DNA from: Epiperipatus broadwayi
Taxonomy: Eukaryota; Onychophora; Udeonychophora; Euonychophora; Peripatidae
Length of the DNA stretch: 64,000 bases
Direction: 5' to 3'
NCBI GenBank assembly: GCA_028023455.1
Contig: JAQFVV010000186.1
Location: 1,890,700 to 1,954,699 of the forward strand
This document shows, one piece after another, positions 23,260-35,329 of the stretch. Both the position numbers and the translations under genes were made by a program. Every line of letters begins with the position of its first letter. The first letter of the stretch is position 1. Below the pieces are notes generated by a model that saw nothing but the letters and a program-made list of their open reading frames with translations, made no database searches and was not told the origin of the DNA.

Positions 23260-26200
23260 TCTATAGGTCAGTAATAGTTTATAACAGTTAATTACTAAAA
23301 ATTTTAAATTTAGAATATGTTCTTTTAATATGGTAATTGTATTAAGTCAATTATATCTTTAAAGTACAATTTGAAGCTAAAGAGAATACGTAGTATATAA
23401 AATTATTTAAAAAATAGTTATATAAAGCTTTAAATATTGTTTCATATGGTTGTAAAAGCTGGCCATATTAAATAACACAGCTATAAAAATTAAAAGTATA
23501 TTTAATAAGTTCGATTTTAATAGTTTAAAACTTGTAGTAATAAATGTTATATTTCAAATTTATAAAGTCATATTTAATAAGAAAAAATTAATATAGTATA
23601 TTTTTAAAATAAACTTTATGATGGTGAAAATTATATCTAATTCTATATTTTCTAAATTGTTCTTCCAAATTTTTTATAATTATATTATATAATATAATAA
23701 GTGTATCAATTTTATTAGTCTAGGCAGAGAAATAGATTGAAAATCGTCTGTCAAAGTTATTGATCATGTGACTTGTATACTATATACTTTCACACACACG
23801 CTTGTTTGAATTAATAACAAAGTTTAAAATATTTTAAAAGTTATATTATAGAATTGGATGGAATTGTCACCTAGCATAAAATAATAATAAACATTAAGTT
23901 AACTATCGTATAACATGCTTAAATAATGTAATAAAGACAAATACAGTTAATAAAAAAATTAAATATTTTGTTTAAATAAAAATAGATAAATGGAATAAGT
24001 TATTAAAATTGTTTTAAAAGTTCTTTTAAATGTTTAAATAGTTTTAATAAAATGATTTAAAAGTAATATTTTAAGTAATATTTTAAATTCATTACGTCAT
24101 AATTTCTAATTTTGAAATTTAATTCTACTATAAACTAAAAATATGTAAATTTGTTCTCAAGCTAAAGTAAGAATTAACCAATAGGAATAGGTATTCTTAC
24201 AGACTATAAATATGAATTGCACAGGGGTATAAGGGGAGATTAATAATGTATTGAAACCGGAGAAAGGTAAATTATAACTATCAAAAAGATAGTATTTTTA
24301 AAATTATTATTTTAGTCAATTTTAGCGCTCTCTCATAATTTATTTGCAAAAACTAATTAATATTTTAAAAGTAACTTGCAAAAAAGAGAGTGTAAACTAA
24401 AAAATATTTTAATAATTTCGTTTAACATGCTTTGTTAAATTTTTTAAAATTCCTTTATCAGTCATATTTTATCTAAAAGTTTAACCTAAGCTTCGCAATA
24501 AAGGATGGATGTACTATGAAATAAAATGGATATAAGTTGTAATGCTGAAAAAATATTTGAAATATTTATTGATACATCTTTATTAATATTTCACCGAAGA
24601 ACTGTTTTGGTACATAAAAACCACAGCTCGGACATTATATGGAGTCTAAAAAAAAGTATTGAAATGTATTATTTATAAGCTGATCCAAGATTTATTTTTA
24701 AAATCGTAATAAGACAATTATATTTCATGAATTATTTTATATAATATGATATTCAAAGGATAAAATGTTATATCCTTTCTGAAGGTAACATTTTTAAAAA
24801 ATATTTTCAAGAATTAAAGAAAGAACCCAGGAGAATATGTTATAGAAGCATTTTTGATATTAAAATATCTGTTCTTCAAATTATTTTAAAATGTATTTAG
24901 AAAAGATTTGTTTAAAAGTACTTGAAGTTTTTTTATTTTAAAAGAGATTTATAAAAAATACCAAATGAAAGTTTAAATGTATCAAGAAGGAAACATATAT
25001 AAAAAAGTGAACACATAGATGAATAGAAGATGGATCCATGGAAATACAAATAGTACTTAAAAGTTTATCGAATATTTTTAAAGTTAAATTAGATGGATTG
25101 ATGCATTGGACATGCAGAGAATATTGGTAGAGAAGATTAAGAAGCTTCACGGGATTAATTAATATTATGATTTAATAATTATCGTCCTAAATACTAAAAC
25201 CAAGGATTATTTTCTATAAATTTTACTAAATGGATTAATAATTATTTTATTTTAAACTTTAACGTGCTTGGAGGAGAACATTTTTAAAAACTCTAGAGAA
25301 AATAATAAACATTTTGGACTTATCAGGAACTATCGTCAAGAAAATATGTAATTATAGTTTTGATTCCTTTTATTTTGTTAACCTAGTTTAAATCTAAATT
25401 TTTATATAAGATTAGGAAAAACATAAAAATATTAATTTATTAATATTAAAATTTTATAATATAACAATCTAATAATTTAGCTAAAAATATTTTAATATAA
25501 AGTGTATGGGTATGAATTTTTTTTTATATCTGCAATGCTCAAGTGGATAAAGGAAGCCTACTGAACACGATGACTAGATAAAGGTTATTGGTAATAATAA
25601 TAACTATTGATAATTTATCATGTATATTTTTTTGTTTTCTTTAGATCATCCAGAAATTGGAAGAATGAAGTGTAAAAGTTTTTTAATTATATGTAACACA
25701 TTTTCATACAACATTTTTTAAAAAAAAAACATTATGAGATAGGATTGATTTGAAAATATGCATACGAGATTATTTTTTTTTATTAGTGATATAATCCAAC
25801 ATAACAAATAATTATGTGATTCTTTTAAAATTTTCATGTTATTGGATATTCAAATATTGTCTAAGTAGATTGTATATGATTAGACATATAGAATAATGAA
25901 GTAAGCAGACTTTTCTTGTGGAACAGCTAGATTGTTTAACTATTAATGAATTTTATTTATTGTTTTTGTAAATGCAGATAGTTATTTATCGATGTAAGAT
26001 GTGGAAAATCTTGAGAAATAATGTTGAGATAGTGGCTTGGAAGTACTTAGTGAACAGGAAACCAAGATGATGTTTTTAAGAAATAGGATGTTATAAGGAA
26101 TGGAAATAATATTTAGTCTTTATGTGAATATCAGCATAGTTAACAAAGCCCTATGACTGATACACATTTTATTTGGACAGTGTTTATATTTCTTTAAATA

Positions 26201-28200
26201 TTTGATGTTCTAATAAAGCTGAAGAAATAGCTTTAACATCGTCCCTGTACTAGAGGATATTAGACAGGTAAATGTCCTACCTCTTCGCACTGTGCCATGA
26301 TTTTGAGATATGTTAAGAGTAATACTCTACCTTTCTTCCTTAATCCTATGCATCTGTTTTCACTATCTTTATTTCATGTAACTGCATCATTCAGTGAGAT
26401 ATGTTTAAGAGAAATGATAAATAATTTAGAACTTACGTTATGCTATCGTTTTGTATAAGATTGGTTTATTTGCTTAGAAGGAATAGGACATTATAACTTA
26501 AAATTGAAGATCCAAAGTATCCTAAGGAAAGAAAAGAATCATAGAATATATTTTGAATTTTATTTCAGAAATGAAATATAAATTTTTTTAAATAAAGTAT
26601 CTAAACAAAGATATTTTCTTTAAAGTGATAATAATTTTAAATGCTTTAGTGTTATTTTTTTTTAAGAGAAAAATAAGTATTGCATATTTTTAAAATACAA
26701 TAGTACAAAGTAAATTATGTAAACAATATGCATAGTATATTTTTTGTTTATTGATTAACGGAAATATATTGATGATTACACTTATATCATACTAAAGGCT
26801 TAAAGAAGAATATATTATGATTAGTAAACATTGTGTGATAAATACTAAAATCTAGTACTGAATTTTTGGATAATATTTTGTGTAACATCTTTGACTTTGC
26901 AAGATGAAATTTTTTTAAATATTTTGAGAAATCCATACTCATTATAAAATTTTGTTTTCTATAGAATGTTTTTCTAAGTATGAATTTTTAAAATAAGATA
27001 GATTAATAATATTAAGGATAAAATGCTGTTGCTACTAAAGTAGATAAAGATATTTGTAATAAGTTAACCATAATGAGAAACCAAATAGTAACATTTTTTT
27101 TTAATTTTGTCCTAAATTTAAATAAAGATATAATTGAAATATAAATTTATTTTTTTTATAACCCGGTAGATCAAACTGTAAAGTAAAAAAGTTAAGGATA
27201 TCCACTGTAAATAGTGTAAATAAATTGTTTATTTATTTGTTGTTAGTAATAAACTTTGTTAAATTTTGTTATTTCAAAAAATTTTGTGTCCGAGTTATTT
27301 ATTTCTCCACATCGCTGCATGAAATCACGATATATGCATAATAATTGAAACAAATATATAATTTTGCACAAAAGATAAATAGAGAATTATTTTAAGAATT
27401 TTAAATATTTTATTGGTATTCATTATAATTAAATAATCATAATCTTACATTATTTTATTGGTCATAAATCAGTTATCACAATATTATATTAAATTATATG
27501 CTATCAGTTGCCACACATATTTTGTTTGTCAGATTATTAAAATGCTACCACGTATTTATTATATTATTACATGAAGGTAAAAGATTATATAAAATTATTT
27601 TATTATTTTATTATGGTAATAAAAATATAATGAAAAGAAAAGATATCCAGTAGTAATTAAACAATGAAGAATATTATTATTATTATTTATTATTATTAGT
27701 TTAAGTGTAGTAGATTATGACATAAAATCCCTTCTCATATTTTACTACTGTATTTTTAAATTAACTTAAAATAAACTTTATGAACCTGAGATTATTTTAT
27801 TTGAGCTAGATTATTATTAAATAGAAGATTAAGATTTAATTATTAGTTTAATCTTAGTGAGTAGAAGTTATTAAAGTCATAAGAATACTATGAGTTTGTT
27901 ATTTGAAATAGTAATAAGGGGGGATAGTGTTCTTATGCCATTGAGGTAGTATCCTGTGGGATATTGGCTCAATGTAATCTATCTTGTCACCTGTGTTTTC
28001 ACTTCAAGTCTCATGAAAATATTAAATATTTATTTAATTTATTTTTATAAACTGAACCTTATTCGTATTTTAAATTTGAGCTAGTGAAATATTTTAATTT
28101 TAATGCTGAATATTTTAGTTATTAATTAATAACTGAGATAGAACCCATTTTTATTTCATATTGTCATATTATCTGGAAGTGAAGATGCACTAGAGCAAGG
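23260..28200. other. AT-rich stretch without recognisable gene
   Basis: I find no exon or family motif here. A CCAAT box (24178-24182) about 25 bp before TATAAA (24205) looks promoter-like, but no ORF follows. Around 27240-27312 the sequence resembles the end of an LTR (AATAAA, then GTGTCCGAGTTATT and CTCCACA). I could not find a partner copy, so neither is claimed as a feature. Confidence 0.45.
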
Positions 28201-28205
28201 TTAGA

Positions 28206-28207
<2 letters not shown>

Positions 28208-28250
<43 letters not shown>

Positions 28251-28310
28251 TAATTAACTATTATATACAGTCTTCTGTGGATCAAAAGATTGTATATAAT
28301 AGTTAATTAC
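28208..28310. repeat. (AT)n run followed by a hairpin
   Basis: A pure AT dinucleotide run (about 28210-28248) adjoins GGTAATTAACTATTATATAC, which pairs with GTATATAATAGTTAATTAC (28291-28310) around a 20-bp loop. It is possibly a tiny MITE remnant within TA-rich DNA. Confidence 0.8.
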
Positions 28311-30530
28311 TACTATACTTATTATTTATATTATTATCACAATAGTTTTTAATTAATGGTCAATTTATTTGTATTATATATATATGTGTGTGTGTGTTCT
28401 CAGGATGGCTAAATTGGTTTTACAAATACCCAGTTATCTATATCGAGCATATGGGCTGTGCACAAGTATCAATTTTCAAGGTGCCTGTCATAACTTGTTG
28501 ATTAAATATTTACATGTTGTAAGTTACATATTAGAGTTGTTTAATTTTATAAGGCTTGATTGGATAACTTTCTTATTGTTACAAATATTTAAGTGAATTG
28601 TATATGTGCATAGTAAACAATAATCTATATTAAATTTTATGATAAGGTAGTCCATGGTGTTTATTCTCTTGTAATAAATTTACACACAATATTATACCAA
28701 TGAAAATCACTATACTCATAGAGTAAATGTGTCTGTCAATAGCAGAATGTTTCATGTTTCCATTTTCATTTTGTGTAGTTTATTTTTATCCATTTCAATT
28801 CATGTATGTAAATCAGGAAATTTTTTTCCAGAAATAAGCAACTTGATAAATTGGACTCTTTTGTTCTTTAGATTTTGGATAACTATGACTTCAGGTTTTC
28901 AACCACAACCATTTTTATGCTATTTAATCAACATTGAACTCATCTTTGCTTTTTTGTACTTAACTTGTTTATAGATTTTTTTGTATTTTGAGCCTTGTCC
29001 ATTCTTATTATTTATTTCTCTTTTAATGAGTTTCATTATTCATTCTGATGGCTCTCTTTCTTTTTATAATATCCATTTTTTTATAAATGTTTTATCTTAA
29101 AAATTGATCACTTTCTTATATTTAGAAAATGCTGAATAGTTGATGGTGTTTCAGTTTTAGCTACTCTAATAGTCTTCTTTCTCTGATGGGGTCATCTACG
29201 GATTGACTTCATCCTTTTTGAATTGGACTTGAACTAGGTCAAGCTAATGGTACATTTTTATTGTGCTCCATCAAGTTATCATCATTCCTGCTTCTCATTA
29301 TTAGTATTTTTCTGTAAAAAGTATCACCACTATATCTTCTCCTTCTGCTTCATTATTCTAAAAGTCTCATATTTCTTTCATATATGAATAGCTGTTACTA
29401 AAAATACTATATTTTTGGTAAGATTTGAAGTTCAGTCATTATTATGGTTTGGTTAATTTTCTAAGACTAATTATGTCAGATGATTCTTATAATACGATCA
29501 TCTGACAAGTCACCTGTTTTCAAAGATCTGAATACCCATCTGTCTATTGAAAAGCTGAGTGTAGTTCTTCCCTACTCTTGCACAATATTATTTCTTTTGT
29601 GATGACAGACAATAGCCTTTATAACAAGTGAGATATTGATCCAGAAAGTTTCATAAACAACCAGATTCTCACTCCATATTATTTGATGCTAGTATTTTTT
29701 TCATTCAATTCAGGAGAAAAAATTGTCAACACCATCTAGATGATGCATTGATGTTTCTTCAGCTTCATTTCTCAGAAATTTACTTACTCCATCCTGATTT
29801 GCTGTATATTTACCACTGGTCTTACTTTTGGTTCAAGCCTCTAGTTGGATTTGATCTTAGATTCAAGGATTGTTACCTCTTTTTATATAATTTTTTCATT
29901 CTTCAATTGTCTTTTTAATTCATATACTTCATAATGAATTTTTATCTTCAATTACTGTATAATATTTACCTCTAATATGCCTTCATATTCTCACATAATT
30001 GATCATGCTCATTTTCAAAAATAAAACTTTTTATTCTTTTTAACAGCTTGACTATTGATTTGTATTTCTATTTCATTCCAATCTTTTTTCACTCTTTCTT
30101 TTGGCCCTCCCTTCTCTTTCAGCCCAAGCTTATTCATTTTATTTATTATTACTTGAATATCATTTTCATTTTTATTTGTCCTAATCTTAGCTCATTGACA
30201 ACTCCACCATTCATCACTTTCTCATCCAGTCATCAAAAATATCATTACTCCACTGTGTATTACAAAATTAATCCGAACATTAGAAAAACATGTGTACATA
30301 ATTATTAAATAACATTTACCCAAGGGGAAAAAATTAATAATTGCAAAGTATGAAGATTTTTTTATACTATTATTAATTTTTTTAAACTATATTTTTATTT
30401 CTATGCTTTCCTTTTGAGGTGGTGACCAGCAAATTTTACCGCAATAGCATCAAATTCCCATTACACTATTGCAGCTTAGGACTTCATTATTAACATGGGA
30501 CTTGCCTCTTGTGACTGGATTAGCATGAGA
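28311..30530. other. AT-rich stretch without defensible gene
   Basis: Open frames at 28369, 28729 and 30048 lack motifs. A 28369-28596 frame follows a TG-rich tract and a CAG, which mimics a splice acceptor, but the peptide matches nothing I know. The 29150-29900 region is less AT-biased and gives short frames on the - strand that may be an old transposon; I cannot assign it. Confidence 0.4.
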
Positions 30531-30664
30531 TATTTAATTAATAGTTGAACTACCCTCTAGCAGCCATGTTCAATAACTTTTTACTGTAGTATCATGGCCA
30601 TTTTTTTACTATAAAATGTTAGCGAACCTAACTATTAGAGGGCAATTCAACTGTTAATTAAATA
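30531..30664. mobile_element. MITE-like element with inverted termini
   Basis: The left terminus reads TATTTAATTAATAGTTGAAC then TACCCTCTA. The right terminus reads TAGAGGG, then CAATTCAACTGTTAATTAAA, then TA. The arms pair over about 29 bp with few mismatches. The interior also folds (TTTACTGTAGTAT near 30577 with ATACTATAAAA-type sequence). The total is about 134 bp, with no coding sequence. The superfamily is not assignable by eye. Confidence 0.65.
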
Positions 30665-32135
30665 CACATAGTACTTAATTCCGGCCTTTATATAAATATA
30701 GAATTTCCAAACAAGCCAAAGCCGAATATGAGGAGGAACTGTGAGGATACATACCAACTGGGTACTGTGTTGTGCATGAGACTCCAAACTGCAATAGTGT
30801 CATGAAGATTTTGATATTTTCTCTCAAAATTTGTTGGGAGACCATTTCAAGAGCAACTAAAGAAATAGACAAAATGTTTAAAAAAATTAATAATAGTAAA
30901 AACGACCTATCTATAACAGAGGTTGCAGCAAAATTATATTTATGCAGTGAAGCCACTAGTTAATTGTATGCAATTACATGACTTCATCAGTCTGGAATGG
31001 TTGTACTGCTGAAGACCTGTAATAGTGGCAACCTAGGTAACCATATGATGAGCATGAAATATTATTGTTATGGAATTAACATTATCAATAATAGGTTTTA
31101 AACTGATAATGTCTCTCAGTATGTGCATCATAGTTTGTGGTCAGTAAGCATTGTTCTATTTTCTTGGAACCAGTTACATTTGTCTGTGCCAGTATAGCTT
31201 GACCATGGAATTCTACAGAGAGTCAATTTTTCCATCTCTGAATGCCATACATGTTCATGTTTAAGAAGAATTAAAATGTGTAAATATATTTTACAATATG
31301 TCTCAAACTATGTTATAAGATCATATTTGTTAAAAAAAAATCTTTGGGTTATGTTGTGAGCACATAATATTCTTCTTTTTTTTATTATCCTTTCTGAATT
31401 TGACATATAGTATTTTGTGTAATAAAATATTTTCTAAACATAATGCTAAAAGTTTTATAAAATTTTAGAACATACTAAAAGTCGATGCAACTAAAACAAT
31501 TAAGAGCAATTCCAATTTTTTGATAGCAAAACCAGTATCATAGTCCTGTAAGAGAAAAAAAGTTATTGATAAAAAAGAATATTGCCCAGAGTGCATTTAA
31601 TAATTAAAGTCAGATATTTCACTGTATATTTTTATTACAAAATAAAAATGCAGTACAGTTGGTTTATTTTCTTATTCTTTTGATTTCAGTGAATAACTGA
31701 GTGGATGTACATTTCATAAAATATATGTAAATTTGCCCCCTCATTTTACTATTTTAAAATTTTATTTATACTATAATCTTTTCTTATACATGTATACTAT
31801 ACATATAAAAAGGCAACTATATCATATATATTTATGTTAAAAAGTACTCTACACTTGCAGTTCAATAAATAATGTGTATTATAGTCACAGTTTATCTAGA
31901 AAATATGAGCTGTTATATGCTATATACATTTGTTTGTGAAGGGCTTGGAACAAAATATAGCATAGTTCATTGTTTCACTGCATTTTAATGACATATTTTC
32001 ATATTATTCATTTTTGCATGTGTGTAAAATATATTCACTATTATTATATACTGCTGCTTTTGTAATATTTATATTAATAAAATATACTTAGTGATTATTC
32101 AATTTATAGATTATTTATCTTTTCAACATGTGTGT
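30665..32135. other. AT-rich stretch; overlapping 93- and 63-codon open frames, unassigned
   Basis: The + frame 30772-30963 (ETISRATKEIDKMFKKINN, ITEVAAKLYL) has a plausible helical composition, and the codons upstream (KQAKAEYEEEL) read on in frame up to a stop. It may be a decayed transposon ORF or an old exon, but no family is recognised. The - strand frame over the same bases is its shadow. The rest shows nothing. Confidence 0.3.
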
Positions 32136-32139
32136 GATC

Positions 32140-32225
32140 AAGTGGGTCAGCAATATAAGATGGCAAGGAGAGTTGATGGTCATGTGAAAGTCTGAGCTTG
32201 AATCCCGCATACATTACACATATAT
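32140..32225 (+). mobile_element. Possible tRNA-headed SINE remnant (family uncertain)
   Basis: ATGGCAAGGAGAG (near 32159) resembles an A box, and GCTTGAATCCCGC (near 32197) a B box, about 40 bp apart as in tRNA promoters. A TA-rich tail follows. It is unlike SINE families 1 and 2, and no second copy is seen. Confidence 0.35.
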
Positions 32226-32333
32226 ATATATATGCAGGTTAAAGCCTGTAGAGTGTATGAATTTATATATCTAATATAAATTTTTTATTTATTATATATT
32301 GAACATTATATGTGGTCTCATACATATATATGC

Positions 32334-32415
32334 AAAGGAAGTTACCTTGACAACAGCTTGAGATTGTTGATTGTTACTGATATTGGGATTGTCTAAGTGT
32401 TGACTGAGTTAATGA
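32334..32415 (-). repeat. Dispersed piece of array X
   Basis: AAGGAAGTTACCTTGACAAC, AGATTGTTGATTGTTACTGA and GGGATTGTCTAAGTGTTGAC match the inverted X units (22470-22500), and the complement of the start of the direct units, across about 80 bp. X is therefore an interspersed element and not only a local satellite. Confidence 0.75.
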
Positions 32416-32574
32416 TATATATGCTACATCCAGAGGTGTTCTATTACCAACTGAATATGCATCTATATTTTATTTGAAAAACACTCAGCTCTGAAAACTT
32501 AACAACTAGAGTTTGTTAATTTTATATAACAGACAAGTGTACATCTTAAACATTACAATTAGTTTGAACAAGGG

Positions 32575-32800
32575 TATCTGGAATGGTCTTGACATGGCTC
32601 GGCTGTGGGTCAAGAATTTATTGTTTAATGGACTTGAGCCTTGGACCTTGCTGCCTGTTGTGGTGGTTGGTGCAATGCTGGACTTGTCCACCTATTCAGC
32701 TGAAGCATTTGGGTCTTTGCTTCGGGGCTCCAGGGGTGGTATCATTGGGTGATGGATAGCTTCTCAGCGGCTGGGCCATGTAGATCCATACTTATGTTCA
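32575..32800. other. GC-rich island, probable repeat of unknown type
   Basis: About 225 bp clearly richer in G and C than anything nearby. Open frames exist on both strands (32513-32752 + and 32506-32691 -). The minus one includes IAPTTTTGSKVQGSSPLNNK; neither shows a known domain. A GGTCCAAGGCTCAAGTCC block on the - strand is weakly B-box-like. No second copy occurs in the window. It could be a SINE, a decayed exon or a MITE. Confidence 0.35.
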
Positions 32801-33921
32801 GATACACATTAATCAACATTATAGCAACCCTTTTATGGATATAATTGTCATCAAGCATATGTACTTTATATAATCAATAATTGTTTTACCTTGTTTGTTA
32901 CATTGAACACTTTGTAATTCTCAATGGGTAAGTGTACCCAAAATTTTTGTAATCTTTTTACTAATAAAGGTTACTTTTGAAAATAAGGGTTGTTGTCACA
33001 TTGAATATGATTGCTAATCTTGTTAGATTATCCTTTTACAGATACTGCTCAGGACCTGTCTCCCATATTGGAATGCCATGTGAATATAACAATTACTTCT
33101 ATTATTCTCACTCTTTTTGCTCTCTTTCCTTCTTTTTTTCTTCTTATTTCTATATTTCCTTCTTTTCAGACAATTACTAGCAGTATTTATTGCACTTCGC
33201 ATGATGTGCATAATTAGGCTAATTTGCATGATTTAAAAATTACAAATTAGGATACATTTGTTTATTCTGCATATCAGTATATGATAATTTTCTAGTGCAT
33301 TTTGTTTAGGTTTTTATTAACTATCTATCTATTATATACACATGCAAACATAAATTTTATTTAGCACATTTTACAAATATGTACATTAATTTTTTAGTCA
33401 GACATTGCAATATAAATAATAAATTGATAAATAGATGGATATTTGATGCCAATGTATAAGATATGTGACTACATAAAATATTTTGGTTTGAATAAGACAA
33501 GTGAAATTGTTAATCTAAATTATTTTGTATTTTAAAGCATACAAACACACACGGTCTTCTATTTTATATGTATTACATATTATAGACTTAAATCTAAATA
33601 GCTGACAGACTGATCAGGTAATTATAATTTTCCTCATCACTGTTTTATTTTAATCATATTATTTCAGTTCGTTAAAGAATGTCCAAATTACAAAATTGAT
33701 TTTGCAATATTTTGCGGATATTAGTATAACAAAAGAATTTATTACCCTCTAACTTTTTTTAAAAAATATCCCGATCATAATCAGAAAAAAAAATCATACC
33801 TATAGATTTTAAACATAATTACAGAAAAAGCTCAAGATTATTCATATAATTCATAAGATAATATTTCTATACATATTTATGTAACAAACTGACTTTTATT
33901 AATCCTTTGGCATTTAAAGTA
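32801..33921. other. AT-rich stretch without recognisable gene
   Basis: It contains a pyrimidine tract (about 33085-33168) ending TTTTCAG, which resembles a splice acceptor, but no coding-like frame follows. The three overlapping frames at 32977-33229 are products of that tract. Confidence 0.5.
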
Positions 33922-34051
33922 TGACTACTAACTATTTTTTTTTCATGTGTCATAGCATCGGTCGGGACGCGAACCCGCTAACCCGGGACAACTGCTTGTA
34001 AGGCTGCCGTGCTGACCTCTCGACCACCAAATCTTGACTACTAACTATTTT
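33922..34051 (-). mobile_element. SINE family 1, copy c (youngest, intact promoter boxes and perfect target duplication)
   Basis: The body 33939-34034 on the - strand starts GGTGGTCGAGAGGTCAGCAC (A box TGGTCGAGAGG), has the B box GGGTTCGCGTCCCGACC, ends TGCTATGACACATGA and then an A run. It is flanked by a perfect 17-bp duplication, TGACTACTAACTATTTT, at 33922-33938 and 34035-34051. It keeps several CpGs that are mutated in the other three copies, so it is the most recent insertion. The head resembles a tRNA 5' half to T-arm with a very short tRNA-unrelated part. Confidence 0.88.
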
Positions 34052-34082
34052 AGCATTGAAAAATAGTTAAATTACATTGATA

Positions 34083-34318
34083 AGATGTGATGTGATGTGA
34101 TGTGATGCACTGTGACTTCTCCTTATACGTAGTCACGAATCTCTCAGCAACTATGCCCAGGGAAACCTGTTAGCCCTTTCCCTTTCCATTCTCTACCCTA
34201 CGTTTCTCCATAATCTGCTCCATCCCATTTCCACAACATAATCTTTGTCAACTCCATGGCCTTCTTATCTAAATCCCCCTTATCTTTGCCCAAACCCAGC
34301 ATAATGTTAAATATTAGT
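34083..34318 (-). mobile_element. Dispersed repeat with pentanucleotide tail, copy 1
   Basis: It is shared with 48921-49145 over about 230 bp (ATCTCTCAGC, GAAACCTGTTAGCC, CCTTTCCATTCT, TCCACAACAT, TTTGTC, CTATGGCCTT, CAGCATAA). Read on the - strand it ends in tandem CATCA units (GATGT repeats on +, 34085-34106). Such microsatellite-like 3' tails are typical of RTE-type LINEs and their SINEs. No ORF is visible. Clade unresolved. Confidence 0.65.
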
Positions 34319-35100
34319 AGTGACATCTACTGAGCGCAAAAGTAATCAAATTATAAATAATGGTGGTCGAAAAAATGATTATATATAATTAAGAATGTGT
34401 TGCTAAGTACCAATCGTTGGAATATTTTTACATATCATTACTAAATTCTAATTTATTTACTTTTTAAAACTGGAAAATATTTTTTTTTAAAAAAAGGGGA
34501 AATTTTTAAATCATAAATAAAATGTAATATTATCATTAATACTTTTAGTAACAATGTTATTCACAAGAGGGCGAATAAATATTGATATAAAATATATATC
34601 TAAAATATAATATGTAATTGCAGAATATCTAAAAATGTTTGTATCAAAACAATACTAAAATTTTACAAGTCTCACATTTATTTATTTTTTATTACCAATC
34701 AAAATGCAGATGTAATCAAACGAAATTAAATTTTAAAATTCACATTTATCAGTTATTTCTAATATGATTAAAATAAAATCATTTAAAATTTAATTGAATC
34801 AAACAATATTAATGCATTAAAAAAATTACCAAAATAAATTATCATTAAATTGGCAATAAAAAACTGATTCATATAAAGACGTATGCATAATCAATGCTAA
34901 AGTAAAACCTCCATGTAGAAATCACCAGACTTCCTTTCTTTATGACTCCATCTTGAAGAAATAGCAAAATACATCACAAATCAAGCTATTAATTTGAAGC
35001 CTGATATTATTATGGAGAATATCTATCATGACTATTTAGTTGAAAATCTGAAGTTCTCAAAATAAAAAATGGTTAGATACTGTTCATAATCACAGAACAC
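34319..35100. other. AT-rich stretch, nothing recognised
   Basis: No shared repeat, motif or exon-like stretch was seen. Confidence 0.5.
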
Positions 35101-35107
35101 CTTCATT

Positions 35108-35317
35108 AAGCCAATAAACATCACATGATCACCATCTAGATGCAGTGCTCTCAGATCCAAGGCTCATCACAGACGAAGCCCACAAGCCAGAAACTAGTCT
35201 GGGGATATTGAATGAGTAGGCACTAGATGGGGATTTTATGCACAAGCCTTCTGGCATCCATTGATTACTCTGGCTTGCACTGAGTGGCAATACATATAGA
35301 GAGTTTGCCTATTTTAA
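35108..35317 (-). mobile_element. Foldback retroposon family, copy 2 (complete single unit)
   Basis: On the + strand it runs from AAGCCAATAAACATCACATG (family tail end) through a segment absent from copy 1 (GCAGTGCTCTCAGATCC, CACAAGCCAGAAACTAGTC). It continues through the core (GGGGATTTTATGCACAAGCC, TTCTGGCATCCATTGATTAC) to the end GAGTTTGCCTATTTTAA. It serves as the reference monomer for the family. No clear target duplication is seen. Confidence 0.8.
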
Positions 35318-35329
35318 CACTTTAAATAC

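Noticed and set aside
24178-24210. CCAAT and TATAAA as a gene promoter
   Set aside because: Such matches are expected by chance in AT-rich DNA, and no exon or conserved ORF follows.
28369-28596. Exon following a TG-rich tract and CAG at 28402
   Set aside because: The peptide (MAKLVLQIPSYLYRAYGLCT) matches no family known to me, and the frame ends in ordinary AT-rich sequence without a clear donor.
30675-30963. Two overlapping open frames on opposite strands
   Set aside because: One must be a shadow. Neither has a recognisable domain, splice borders or start context, so no gene is called.
33939-34034. A tRNA gene on the - strand
   Set aside because: The promoter boxes are good, but the sequence has an A tail, a perfect target duplication and three relatives in the window with the same non-tRNA tail. 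It is a SINE.
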